Shown piece after piece: positions 1 to 7,577 of a stretch of DNA of 64,000 nt (position 1 is the first letter of the stretch; every line of letters starts with the position of its first letter). The notes under the pieces were generated by a model. That model searched no databases and was not told the DNA's origin. It saw only the letters and a list, made by a program, of their open reading frames with translations. The position numbers were made by a program, and so were the translations under genes. The DNA comes from Treponemataceae bacterium (lineage in GTDB: Bacteria > Spirochaetota > Spirochaetia > Treponematales > Treponemataceae): NCBI GenBank assembly GCA_024402435.1, contig JAKSTU010000004.1:1-64000 (forward strand), in the 5' to 3' direction.

Positions 1-1020
1 GGGCTTCCTCAGAAACCGGTGCGGCCGCAATAACTGAATCAGCGTCATCCACTGCGAAATCCGCGTCATCAGCTGGCGCGGCCTCAAAAGCATTACCAGC
101 GTCACTCACCGCAAAACCAGTGTCAAAAGCGTCTTCAGCGCCGGTCACTGCAAAATCCGTGTCGTCAGCGGGCGCGGCTTCAAAAGCTCTATCAGTGCCA
201 TTCACGGCGAAATCCGTGTCATCAGCGGGCGCGGCTTCAAAAACTCCATCAGCGTCGCTCACTGCAAAATCCGTGTCAGCAGCTGCTACGCTTTCTGACG
301 CATCTGAACCAATGTCAAAATCGGACAGGCTTGTTTCATCAACACTGTCCATGTCAGGAAGATCAAAGTCTCCCAGACCAAGCATGTCCGTGTCTTCTGC
401 GGGGGCTTCCTCAGAAACCGGTGCGGCCGCAAAAACTGAATCAGTGTCACCCACTGCAAAATCCGTGTCATCGTCAGCAGGCGCGGCTTCAAAAACTCCA
501 TCAGTGTCGGTCACTGCAAAATCCGTGTCAGCAGCGGGCCCGGCTTCAAAAGCTTCATCAGCGTCATTCACTGCAAAATCCGTGTCATCAGCAGGCGCGG
601 CTTCAAAACCTCCACCAGTGCCATTCACTGCGAAATCTGTGTCGTCAGCTGCTACGCTTTCTGACACATCTGAACCTGTGTCAAAATCGGACAGGCTTGT
701 TTCATCAACGCTGGCCATGTCAGGAAGATCAAAGTCTCCCAGACCAAGCATGTCCGTGTCTTCTGCGGGGGCTTCCTCAGAAACCGGTGCGGCCGCAATA
801 ACTGAATCAGTGTCATTCACTGCAAAATCTGTGTCATCAGCTGCTACGCTTTCTGACGCATCTGAACCTGTGTCAAAATCGGACAGGCTTGTTTCATCAA
901 CGCTGGCCATGTCAGGAAGATCAAAGTCTCCCAGACCAAGCATGTCCGTGTCTTCTGCGGGGGCTTCCTCAGAAACCGGTGCGGCCGCAATAACTGAATC
1001 AGTGTCATTCACTGCGAAAT
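1..1020 (-). repeat. In-frame tandem DNA repeats coding for acidic peptide repeats
   Basis: The block beginning gggcttcctcagaaaccggt recurs at 1, 403, 769 and 961. The spacings of 402, 366 and 192 bases are all multiples of three, so every copy is read in the same frame of the minus-strand gene. The copies around 711-830 and 903-1020 are nearly identical at the DNA level, which points to recent duplication or gene conversion. Shorter units carrying the DTDFAV motif fill the spaces between. Confidence 0.85.
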
Positions 1021-1975
1021 CCGTGTCAGCAGCTGGCGCGGCTTCAAAAGCTCCATCAGCGTCACTCACTGCAAAATCAGTGCCGTCAAAAGCGTTAGCA
1101 GCGTCCGTCACCGCAAAATCTGCGCTGTCAGAAGCAGCGGCAGGCTCTGACACTTCACCGCCAATGTCAAAATCCGTCAGGCTGGTTTCGTCAGCGTTTC
1201 CAAGGTCTGGAAGGTCAAAGTCTCCAAGATCCAGTGCGTCAGTGTCTCCCGCCCGTGCTTCTTCCGTAACTGGCGCGGATTCAAAAGCTCCATCAGCGGC
1301 TTCCACTGCAAAATCTTCTCCATCAGCACCCACGCTTTCTGTCACATCCGGACCTATGTCAAAATCCATATCATCCAACGGCGGAAGTTCCCCGATATCG
1401 CTCAGAATATCATCCAAGGAAAAATCCGAGTCTTCTTCAGCAAGAGGAGTTTCCCCGGCCGTGTCAGTTCCTATGGAAAAATCATCATCTTCAGGCAAAT
1501 CAAATCCGTCTGCCCCGTCAAAAACATCAGCAAGATCAAAATCAGAATCCATAGGAGGCAAATCCGCAAAGTCAGACGGGCTGCCATAATCAGAATCATC
1601 AGGAAGATTGTAATCAGGTTCGGAATTCAGGGCGGCAGAATCAAGAGTAATCAAAGAAACAGTATGATCCGAATGTCCCCCTGTTTCAGGATCATCAATC
1701 TGAGCCGAAAGATTTCCTTCATCATCAAGATTCAGCTGCAGATTGATTGAAGGTTCTCCCTGAGGATGAGGATTCAGGTTTTCAATAAGCAAAGTATCAA
1801 CATAAACCGCATCCTTCATTGTTCCGGTTGCAGATTTGTAGAGATTGAGTTGAATTGTTGTCTGATCATCACGGACAGTGGTAAGTTCCAGCTCTTTTAC
1901 GGCGGGTTCTCCCTCTTTCATAATCGGGTAAAATGAACCGTCTGCCTGTTTGATTCCGATCATATTTTCGCTCAT
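1..1975 (-). CDS. DnaK substrate-binding-like domain with long acidic repeat region (C-terminus beyond the window)
   Basis: An open frame of about 658 codons reads leftward off the window edge, so the C-terminus is missing. The start ATG follows GAGG by 5 nt. Residues 30-112 resemble the beta-sandwich substrate-binding domain of Hsp70/DnaK: a DDQTTIQLNLY strand, then ENLNPHPQGEPSINLQLNLD and a final GNLSAQ strand. No ATPase domain precedes it. From about residue 115 the chain is almost wholly Asp, Ala, Glu, Ser, Phe and Val, in repeats built on DTDFAVxDxD, AAPVSEEAPAEDTD and GLGDFDLPDM. There is no signal peptide, so a cytoplasmic protein is expected. The function is unknown; a chaperone-like or scaffold role is only a guess. 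The Ser/Ala-rich plus-strand frame opposite is its antisense image. Confidence 0.8.
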   Translation of the reverse strand, partial: MSENMIGIKQADGSFYPIMKEGEPAVKELELTTVRDDQTTIQLNLYKSATGTMKDAVYVDTLLIENLNPHPQGEPSINLQLNLDDEGNLSAQIDDPETGGHSDHTVSLITLDSAALNSEPDYNLPDDSDYGSPSDFADLPPMDSDFDLADVFDGADGFDLPEDDDFSIGTDTAGETPLAEEDSDFSLDDILSDIGELPPLDDMDFDIGPDVTESVGADGEDFAVEAADGAFESAPVTEEARAGDTDALDLGDFDLPDLGNADETSLTDFDIGGEVSEPAAASDSADFAVTDAANAFDGTDFAVSDADGAFEAAPAADTDFAVNDTDSVIAAAPVSEEAPAEDTDMLGLGDFDLPDMASVDETSLSDFDTGSDASESVAADDTDFAVNDTDSVIAAAPVSEEAPAEDTDMLGLGDFDLPDMASVDETSLSDFDTGSDVSESVAADDTDFAVNGTGGGFEAAPADDTDFAVNDADEAFEAGPAADTDFAVTDTDGVFEAAPADDDTDFAVGDTDSVFAAAPVSEEAPAEDTDMLGLGDFDLPDMDSVDETSLSDFDIGSDASESVAAADTDFAVSDADGVFEAAPADDTDFAVNGTDRAFEAAPADDTDFAVTGAEDAFDTGFAVSDAGNAFEAAPADDADFAVDDADSVIAAAPVSEEA

Positions 1976-1999
1976 TAAAACCTCACTGATTCAACTTAA

Positions 2000-2028
2000 A
2001 GTATAATGCAAAAACAATCAGGTTACAA
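2000..2028 (-). promoter_or_regulatory. Promoter of the acidic-repeat gene
   Basis: On the minus strand TTGTAA (plus 2023-2028) is separated by 17 nt from TATACT (plus 2000-2005). Transcription would begin near 1993, about 18 nt before the ATG, leaving room for the GAGG ribosome-binding site. Confidence 0.55.
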
Positions 2029-2060
2029 TGATTTTGCAATCCCTGGATTTTCATCCGTGT

Positions 2061-2089
2061 TTGCAAGTCGGCCAAAGTCGTGATAGCAT
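2061..2089 (+). promoter_or_regulatory. Candidate promoter of the GH31 gene
   Basis: TTGCAA and TAGCAT are separated by 17 nt. This would give a leader of about 93 nt before the GH31 start codon. The -10 match is moderate. Confidence 0.4.
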
Positions 2090-2188
2090 GAAAGGAAAGA
2101 CCGCCTTAAAAAGTGTGTCTCATTGCGGCTTTCTGCTGCAGACATGAATTTTCATTCGCTGATGCGAACAATGTTTTATAGGGGAAAT

Positions 2189-4174
2189 ATGTTTATTGAA
2201 GAAAACGGAGCTCTCATCCTAAAAAAAGGATATGAGACGCTGAAAATTGAACCATGGGGTACAGATTCACTCCGCGTGCGTGCTACAGTTGAACCTGATT
2301 TTACCGGAAATGTTTGGGGACTTACAGAAAAAGTTGCTCCATGCAATGCAAAAATCCAGATTGCTGAAAACGGAGCTTCAATAGCCAACGGCAAAGCAAA
2401 AATCTGCATCAGCAACAACGGAATTCTTACGCTTTATAAAGAAGACAAATTGGTTCTGCGGGAATATCACCGCCATTATGATACTTCCGCAACAAAAGAA
2501 AGCGTTTGTCTTAAGATTGTCAACCGCGAATATAAAGGACTTACCGGCGGTGATTACAAGTTTACACTGCGTTTTTACGGAAATGACGGAGAAAAACTCT
2601 ACGGAATGGGTACATACCAGATGCCTTACCTTGACATGAAAGGCTGTACACTGGAACTTTGCCAGCGGAATTCACAGATTTCTATTCCTTTTGCGCTTTC
2701 TTCACTCGGTTACGGCTTTTTGTGGAACAATCCTGCTACAGGCCGCGCAGTTTTCGGCAAGAACATCACCGAATGGGTTGCTGACAGTACAAAAGAAATG
2801 GATTACTGGTTTACTTGCGCCGACACACCGGCAGAAATTGTCCGGAACTACACTTCAGTTGTCGGCCGCGCACCGGTTCTTACCAAAGATTATCTGGGCT
2901 TCTGGCAGTGCAAACTCCGCTACCGCACACAGGAAGAAATTCTTGATGTTGCACGCCGGTACAAAGCAATGGGCATTCACCTGGATGTGATCGTAATCGA
3001 CTTCTTCCATTGGATGCGTCAGGGAGACTGGGCTTTTGACCCCGAATACTGGCCTGATCCCAAAGCAATGTGTGACGAACTGCATGAAATGGGCACAAAA
3101 GTCATGGTTTCCGTGTGGCCCAGTGTGGACAAAAAGTGCAACAACTTCTATGCAATGAAAGAACAGGGTCTTCTTGTCCGCACAGACCGCGGCTCTGACG
3201 AAACCTATGACTACAACGGTGACTGCATCACCTTTGACGCAACAAATCCTGCTGCACGCAAGTTTGTTTGGGATGTGTGCAAAAAGAATTACGCTGATTA
3301 CGGCATCGACATGTTCTGGCTTGACAATTCCGAGCCTGACTACGCTGCCTATGATTTCAACAACCTGCGCTACTATCTTGGTCCCGGAACTTCATGTTCC
3401 AACATTTATCCCCGTTATTACGGACAGGCTTTCTACGAAGGCATGAAAGAAATGGGCCGCAAGAACTTTGTAAATCTTGAACGCTGTACATGGGTCGGCG
3501 GACAAAAAAACGCTACCGTCATCTGGAACGGTGACATTCAGTCCACTTTTGAATGCCTTGAAGATTCCGTCTGCCAGGGACTCAGCATGGGTCTTGCGGG
3601 AATTCCATGGTGGACAACCGATATCGGCGGTTTTATGGGCGGAAACACTGATGACCCGGAATTCATCGAGCTTCTTGAACGCTGGTTTGAATTTGCCGTA
3701 TTCTCTCCCATTTTCCGTCTTCACGGGGAACGTGTTCCCCATGACGTGCCGAATCTTGCAGAAGGCATTGATTACGGCGGAGGCTTTATGTTTACCGGTC
3801 GCCCCAACGAAATTTGGAGCTACGGAGAAGAAGCACAGAAAATCATGGAAAAGAACATCCGTCTTCGGGAAAGCCTCGTTCCTTACATAGAAGGCGTCAT
3901 GAAAGAAGCATCGGAAACCGGAGCACCTGCAATGCGCACCATGTTCTTTGAATTCCCTGAAGACTGTACCTGCTGGGATTTGAAAGACCAGTACATGTTC
4001 GGTTCTGAATACCTTGTTGCCCCGATTCTTCATCTTGGAGAAAAGAGCCGCAAAGTTTACCTGCCTCAAATTGACGGCATGTGGACAAATATCCATACCG
4101 GCGAAAAAACAGCCGGCGGTCAGTGGATTACGGCAGAAGCTCCCATTGATCAGATTCCTGTTTTCAAACGCTGA
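2189..4174 (+). CDS. Glycoside hydrolase family 31 (alpha-xylosidase/alpha-glucosidase type)
   Basis: A 661-residue retaining alpha-glycosidase of family GH31. The N-terminal beta-sandwich is followed by the catalytic barrel. The nucleophile is the Asp in FWLDNSEPD (about residue 379). The probable acid/base is the Asp in WNGDIQST (about 449), and the barrel motif VIVIDFFHW lies upstream. No signal peptide is present, so it probably acts on imported oligosaccharides in the cytoplasm. I chose the ATG preceded by AGGGG at 5-nt spacing; an in-frame start 22 codons upstream lacks such a site. It is convergent with a cytoplasmic GH10 xylanase, which favours a xylo-oligosaccharide or xyloglucan side-chain substrate, but the motifs do not separate alpha-xylosidase from alpha-glucosidase. 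Confidence 0.9.
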   Translation: MFIEENGALILKKGYETLKIEPWGTDSLRVRATVEPDFTGNVWGLTEKVAPCNAKIQIAENGASIANGKAKICISNNGILTLYKEDKLVLREYHRHYDTSATKESVCLKIVNREYKGLTGGDYKFTLRFYGNDGEKLYGMGTYQMPYLDMKGCTLELCQRNSQISIPFALSSLGYGFLWNNPATGRAVFGKNITEWVADSTKEMDYWFTCADTPAEIVRNYTSVVGRAPVLTKDYLGFWQCKLRYRTQEEILDVARRYKAMGIHLDVIVIDFFHWMRQGDWAFDPEYWPDPKAMCDELHEMGTKVMVSVWPSVDKKCNNFYAMKEQGLLVRTDRGSDETYDYNGDCITFDATNPAARKFVWDVCKKNYADYGIDMFWLDNSEPDYAAYDFNNLRYYLGPGTSCSNIYPRYYGQAFYEGMKEMGRKNFVNLERCTWVGGQKNATVIWNGDIQSTFECLEDSVCQGLSMGLAGIPWWTTDIGGFMGGNTDDPEFIELLERWFEFAVFSPIFRLHGERVPHDVPNLAEGIDYGGGFMFTGRPNEIWSYGEEAQKIMEKNIRLRESLVPYIEGVMKEASETGAPAMRTMFFEFPEDCTCWDLKDQYMFGSEYLVAPILHLGEKSRKVYLPQIDGMWTNIHTGEKTAGGQWITAEAPIDQIPVFKR

Positions 4175-4248
4175 TTGATTCCATAAAGTTTACATCCCCA
4201 AAATTGACTTTTCTGTCCTTTTTTGGGGATGCACTTCTTTACTGCACA

Positions 4249-4298
4249 AAAAAAGCCCGCACTTTTTGCAGTTTATGCAGCAGTGCGGGCTTTTTTTT
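4249..4298. terminator. Bidirectional intrinsic terminator between GH31 and GH10
   Basis: GCCCGCACT (4255-4263) pairs with AGTGCGGGC (4282-4290) across an 18-nt loop. A-runs precede and T-runs follow, so it can terminate both convergent transcripts. Confidence 0.85.
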
Positions 4299-4318
4299 AC
4301 AAGATTTTTCAGTCAGTC

Positions 4319-5527
4319 TCAGCTGATTACCAAATCCATTACTTTGTCACCCTTCATGGTTTCAAGCACATAGCTTCCTTTGAAACCGCAAACTTCCACT
4401 TTTCCGGAAGCATCAGTTTTTACAGTTTCTTCCGTGTGCCATTCTTTGTTGATCAGTTTGTCCAATTCTGTATAAACCGGCTTTTCGCTTCCGTCACGGC
4501 GGAGCACTCCACTGGGCGCATTAAGCCACATTCCGTCCATAAAGTCCCAGATTGTCATTGCCTGCACAAGCGGATGTTCTTCAAAGAGGATTCTCAGCAT
4601 TTCTGTCATCTGCTCGGCCTGGCGGGCCTCAAACTCCGGCTTTGAATCATCGTCGTTGTAGTGCCAGTCGTTCAAGTCCACAATATGTTCAGGAATAAGA
4701 GGCCCTGAAACCAATGTGTTTTCAGTAAAATGAATGGGAATGCCGAACTTTTCAAAGCGTGTCAGCACTTCTTCCAGTTTTTCGCGGCCCCAATAGCCCT
4801 GATGCTGATGACTCTGGAGACCGATCGTATCAATACGGACGCCCGCATCAAGACAACGCTCGATCAGTTCCGCATATTTGTCTGACATGTTGAAGTCATT
4901 CAGCAGAAATGTTCCCTCAGGATTATATTTTATGCACTGGTCAAACATTGTCTTTACGATTCCCACTTGTCCCAGTTCCTTGCAAAGGCGTGTTATTGCA
5001 TTGTCGTAGCGGTCAAACACAGGCATGATGACAACTTCATTGATTACATCCCATTTGTCAATTATCCCTTTGAATCCTTCCACTTCACGCTGAATGCGAC
5101 CCAGCTGTTTTTCAAGAATCGTCTTGTTGTCATATTTCAAAAGCCAGTCAGCACATGCTGTATGCCAGCACAAAGGATGACCTTTTATCGCTTTTCCTTT
5201 TGATTTCAGATACTTTGCCGCATCCATACGGCTCTTTGTCTCCGGCTCTCCTTCTTTGGGTTCAAAAGGTCCCCAATAAAAAGGCAATGTTCCGTAATTG
5301 AACACTTTCAGCCATTTGTCAGTCACTTCCTGAGATTTAGCAAGCACAGCAGGATTTGAATTGGAATCAGATTCCAGTTTGGCTTTTCCTACAAAGTCAA
5401 AAGCCCCGCAACCGAACAAAAACTCATGGTTTGTCTGCTTAAGTTTAAGCTGAGTGTCTGCAAGCACTGCACCGTCTTTTGTTACTGTTACCAGTGTCCT
5501 GCCTTTCCGCTCTTCAATTCTGTTCAT
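4319..5527 (-). CDS. Cytoplasmic GH10 endo-beta-1,4-xylanase
   Basis: A 402-residue GH10 glycosidase. Barrel landmarks are in order: KGHPLCWH (about 115-122), WDVINE with acid/base Glu164, IGLQSHQHQ (235-243), HFTEN with nucleophile Glu269, and IWDFMDGMW (326-334). About 40 N-terminal and 60 C-terminal residues flank the barrel; the tail looks like a small beta domain. There is no signal peptide, so it likely cleaves imported xylo-oligosaccharides rather than polymeric xylan. The start chosen is the ATG with GGGGA about 6 nt upstream; an upstream in-frame start 24 codons earlier overlaps the promoter. It complements the secreted GH10 at 30257. Confidence 0.9.
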   Translation of the reverse strand: MNRIEERKGRTLVTVTKDGAVLADTQLKLKQTNHEFLFGCGAFDFVGKAKLESDSNSNPAVLAKSQEVTDKWLKVFNYGTLPFYWGPFEPKEGEPETKSRMDAAKYLKSKGKAIKGHPLCWHTACADWLLKYDNKTILEKQLGRIQREVEGFKGIIDKWDVINEVVIMPVFDRYDNAITRLCKELGQVGIVKTMFDQCIKYNPEGTFLLNDFNMSDKYAELIERCLDAGVRIDTIGLQSHQHQGYWGREKLEEVLTRFEKFGIPIHFTENTLVSGPLIPEHIVDLNDWHYNDDDSKPEFEARQAEQMTEMLRILFEEHPLVQAMTIWDFMDGMWLNAPSGVLRRDGSEKPVYTELDKLINKEWHTEETVKTDASGKVEVCGFKGSYVLETMKGDKVMDLVIS

Positions 5528-5564
5528 TTTTTCCCCGTAACCATTCAAAATACCGCTTAAAAAA

Positions 5565-5597
5565 GCGATGTCATCAACATTATACTGTGAACATCGC
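5565..5597 (-). promoter_or_regulatory. GH10 promoter -10 box inside an inverted repeat
   Basis: A perfect TATAAT (plus 5579-5584) lies on the minus strand, with transcription toward GH10. It is enclosed by a 7-bp perfect inverted repeat, GCGATGT (5565-5571) and ACATCGC (5591-5597). No good -35 box is seen, which suggests an activator or operator. The regulator is not identifiable from sequence. Confidence 0.45.
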
Positions 5598-5681
5598 AAT
5601 TTTTGTATTTTTCTTTTGTGTGTTTTTTTCTGTCACTTCTGGGGAAAAGTTTCGTCCACTACTTCCAAAAAAAATTTTACA

Positions 5682-5710
5682 TTGACTTTTCAAGGCTTTT
5701 GCCTTTTATT
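5682..5710 (+). promoter_or_regulatory. Promoter of the YugP-type peptidase, apparently leaderless
   Basis: TTGACT (5682-5687), a 17-nt spacer and TTTATT (5705-5710) end 7 nt before the ATG. There is no Shine-Dalgarno sequence. The predicted transcript would begin at or next to the start codon. Confidence 0.5.
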
Positions 5711-5717
5711 TATTGAC

Positions 5718-6440
5718 ATGTATTTATCATCAAACTTTCTTTATCTGTGCTCAATCGGGGCATTGCTCCTCAGCCTTATTGCCCAGTTTCTTGTAAAATC
5801 CAGTTTTTCAAGATACAGCAAAGACCTTTCAAAACGCGGAGTAACTGGTGCTCAAGCCGCTGCTTTTCTTCTCAAAGCAAACGGAATCACTGATGTTTCT
5901 ATTTCTCAGATTTCCGGTTCTCTTACGGACAACTACAATCCTTCCACACAAATACTTTCTTTGAGCGAAAGCACATTCTCCAGCACTTCAATTGCGGCAA
6001 TCGGGGTTGCAGCCCATGAAACAGGCCATGCAATCCAGCATGCCCAAGGATACCCTCCCCTCAAACTGCGGAGCCTTCTTGTTCCTGTTGCCAACTTGGG
6101 TTCCAGATTCGGACCGCTTGTTGCAATTGCAGGACTCCTCCTTCCCCAGCTTTTGGGGCGCGGCACACAAAGCCTTGCACTCAGCGACATGATCATCAAC
6201 ATCGGCCTTATCCTCTTTTCTGCCGCCATGCTTTTTTACCTGATTACACTGCCTGTCGAATTCAACGCTTCACACCGGGCACTAAAAATTCTCAAAGCAA
6301 ATCAGGTTCTTGACAGCAGCGAACTTTGGGGAGTCCGCAAAGTTCTTACCGCCGCCGCCTTAACCTATGTCGCAGCCGCACTTTCCGCCTTCATCAGTTT
6401 TCTCCGCATTTATTCAATGACCAAGAACCGGCGCAGATGA
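5718..6440 (+). CDS. Zinc metallopeptidase, YugP family, membrane protein
   Basis: A 240-residue integral membrane metallopeptidase of the YugP type. An N-terminal transmembrane segment (about residues 8-28) is followed by a soluble stretch containing the zinc-binding HETGHAIQHAQG motif (about 99-110). Hydrophobic segments follow, including FGPLVAIAGLLL, a segment with IINIGLILFSAAMLFYL, and the C-terminal helix before SMTKNRRR. The length matches the family. The longer frame upstream is hydrophobic low-complexity sequence lying in the promoter, so I start at the ATG at 5718. It is divergent from GH10 and convergent with the next gene. The physiological substrate of this family is not well established. 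Confidence 0.85.
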   Translation: MYLSSNFLYLCSIGALLLSLIAQFLVKSSFSRYSKDLSKRGVTGAQAAAFLLKANGITDVSISQISGSLTDNYNPSTQILSLSESTFSSTSIAAIGVAAHETGHAIQHAQGYPPLKLRSLLVPVANLGSRFGPLVAIAGLLLPQLLGRGTQSLALSDMIINIGLILFSAAMLFYLITLPVEFNASHRALKILKANQVLDSSELWGVRKVLTAAALTYVAAALSAFISFLRIYSMTKNRRR

Positions 6441-6449
6441 TCAGGATTG

Positions 6450-7403
6450 TCATGCAATGCTTACTTTTCCTGCATTTTCTACCAGATTCTGATTTGCATA
6501 ACTGTAAAGCATTGTAGCCACGTCATAAATCGGTTTCTTAATCTTCAGGCCCATTCCTGCTGCAAAGTCAGAAGAAGCTTTTGCTCCTTCAGGATTCCAC
6601 AAGGACGCATTTTCAAGATTTACGAAAACCGCCTGCTCTGATGATGCGATTGCCTTAATATGATTGTTCATTTCATTTACATAAACTTCATTTGCGCTGT
6701 TTTTCACGCTTACCAGTGCAAGCCTGCAATCCCTGTTGTTACCCTTGATCAGCGAAATCAGACCAAGATAAAGATTGTCAAATTCTGAAGGATTTGCCTT
6801 GAACAATTCCTTGTCTTCCTGACCAAGATGCAGAATCATTCCGTCAGATTCAAGACCCGCAACATATTTTTTGTAATACTCTTTTGCGTTTCTCAAAGAA
6901 AGGGCAAAAGTGCTTCTGTTGATTATGTCAAAATCCAGGTCACAACTTTCTGCAATTTCTTCAGACGGTATCTCCTTGTCATAAGTTCCGCCCATCAAAG
7001 CCACATTGTATGCTTTTCTGCTTACCTCTTCCCGCAGATCTTTTTTCAGTTCGATCATTTCTTCATGTGCATAAACAACCTGATTTTCATTCTCTTTCTT
7101 ATTCAACACAACTTTTCCTTTTTCTGCATCGTTTTTCTTGTCCAATGCAACATTTCTGAAATAAACCACAACATTTGAGAACACAATCACAAGATTCAGA
7201 AAATAAACTGCCAGAACGTAATTGAACTGATGATTTATCAGTTTTGCACCGATTCCTGCAATATAACCTGTAATAATCAGAATTATGAACGCAAGACTTG
7301 TACTCTTTGCAGTTCTTGCTTTATAAGCCTTAACAACATTGATCGGCCATGAAAAACCGAAACATACCAACATTCCTGCTTCCAAAAGATGTGCCAAATT
7401 CAT
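6450..7403 (-). CDS. PQ-loop/SemiSWEET-like membrane domain fused to a soluble SGNH-like domain
   Basis: A 317-residue protein. The first about 85 residues hold three hydrophobic segments with the signature FGFSWPINVVKAYKARTAKS, typical of short PQ-loop proteins related to SemiSWEETs. A charged linker follows (about 95-135). The C-terminal soluble part of about 180 residues begins NVALMGGTYD, continues with DIINRSTFALSLRNAKEYY and ends near FVNLENASLWNPEGAK. This layout recalls SGNH/GDSL-like folds, but I cannot point to a complete Ser-Asp-His triad. The start has TGAGGA 8 nt upstream. Its 3' end lies 9 nt from the convergent peptidase gene. The role is unknown; transport by the membrane part is only inferred. 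Confidence 0.6.
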   Translation of the reverse strand: MNLAHLLEAGMLVCFGFSWPINVVKAYKARTAKSTSLAFIILIITGYIAGIGAKLINHQFNYVLAVYFLNLVIVFSNVVVYFRNVALDKKNDAEKGKVVLNKKENENQVVYAHEEMIELKKDLREEVSRKAYNVALMGGTYDKEIPSEEIAESCDLDFDIINRSTFALSLRNAKEYYKKYVAGLESDGMILHLGQEDKELFKANPSEFDNLYLGLISLIKGNNRDCRLALVSVKNSANEVYVNEMNNHIKAIASSEQAVFVNLENASLWNPEGAKASSDFAAGMGLKIKKPIYDVATMLYSYANQNLVENAGKVSIA

Positions 7404-7456
7404 TTCTTTTCCTCACTTAAGTTTTTTTTGCCGCTTTTTTTTCAGCTGACATCTGC

Positions 7457-7484
7457 ATCTTATCAGAATTGATTTTTTGGACAA
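7457..7484 (-). promoter_or_regulatory. Candidate promoter of the PQ-loop gene
   Basis: On the minus strand TTGTCC (plus 7479-7484) and TAAGAT (plus 7457-7462) are 16 nt apart, giving a leader of about 47 nt. Confidence 0.35.
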
Positions 7485-7539
7485 TTTTTCGAAAGTTATA
7501 AAATTTTTTTCCATTTTCACTTTTTTTTTACTTTCAAAA

Positions 7540-7553
7540 GACTTTCTAAAGTC
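7540..7553. promoter_or_regulatory. Short palindrome upstream of the sensor kinase
   Basis: GACTTT-CT-AAAGTC is a perfect 6-bp inverted repeat ending 24 nt before the kinase start codon. It could be an operator for the downstream two-component system, or chance in AT-rich DNA. Confidence 0.25.
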
Positions 7554-7577
7554 CTTGAAGTGGTTTATTTTATAAAC

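Noticed and set aside
1-1020. Regularly repeated DNA that could suggest a CRISPR array
   Set aside because: Units differ in length, have no unique spacers of constant size and stay in one reading frame, so they are coding repeats.
120-1589. A 489-codon plus-strand open frame rich in Ser, Ala, Lys and Thr
   Set aside because: It is the exact antisense of the acidic-repeat gene. The minus-strand frame has a promoter, a ribosome site, a recognisable N-terminal domain and continues off the edge; the plus frame has none of these.
3392-4096. A 234-codon minus-strand open frame opposite GH31
   Set aside because: It lies wholly antisense to conserved GH31 catalytic sequence and has no motifs of its own.
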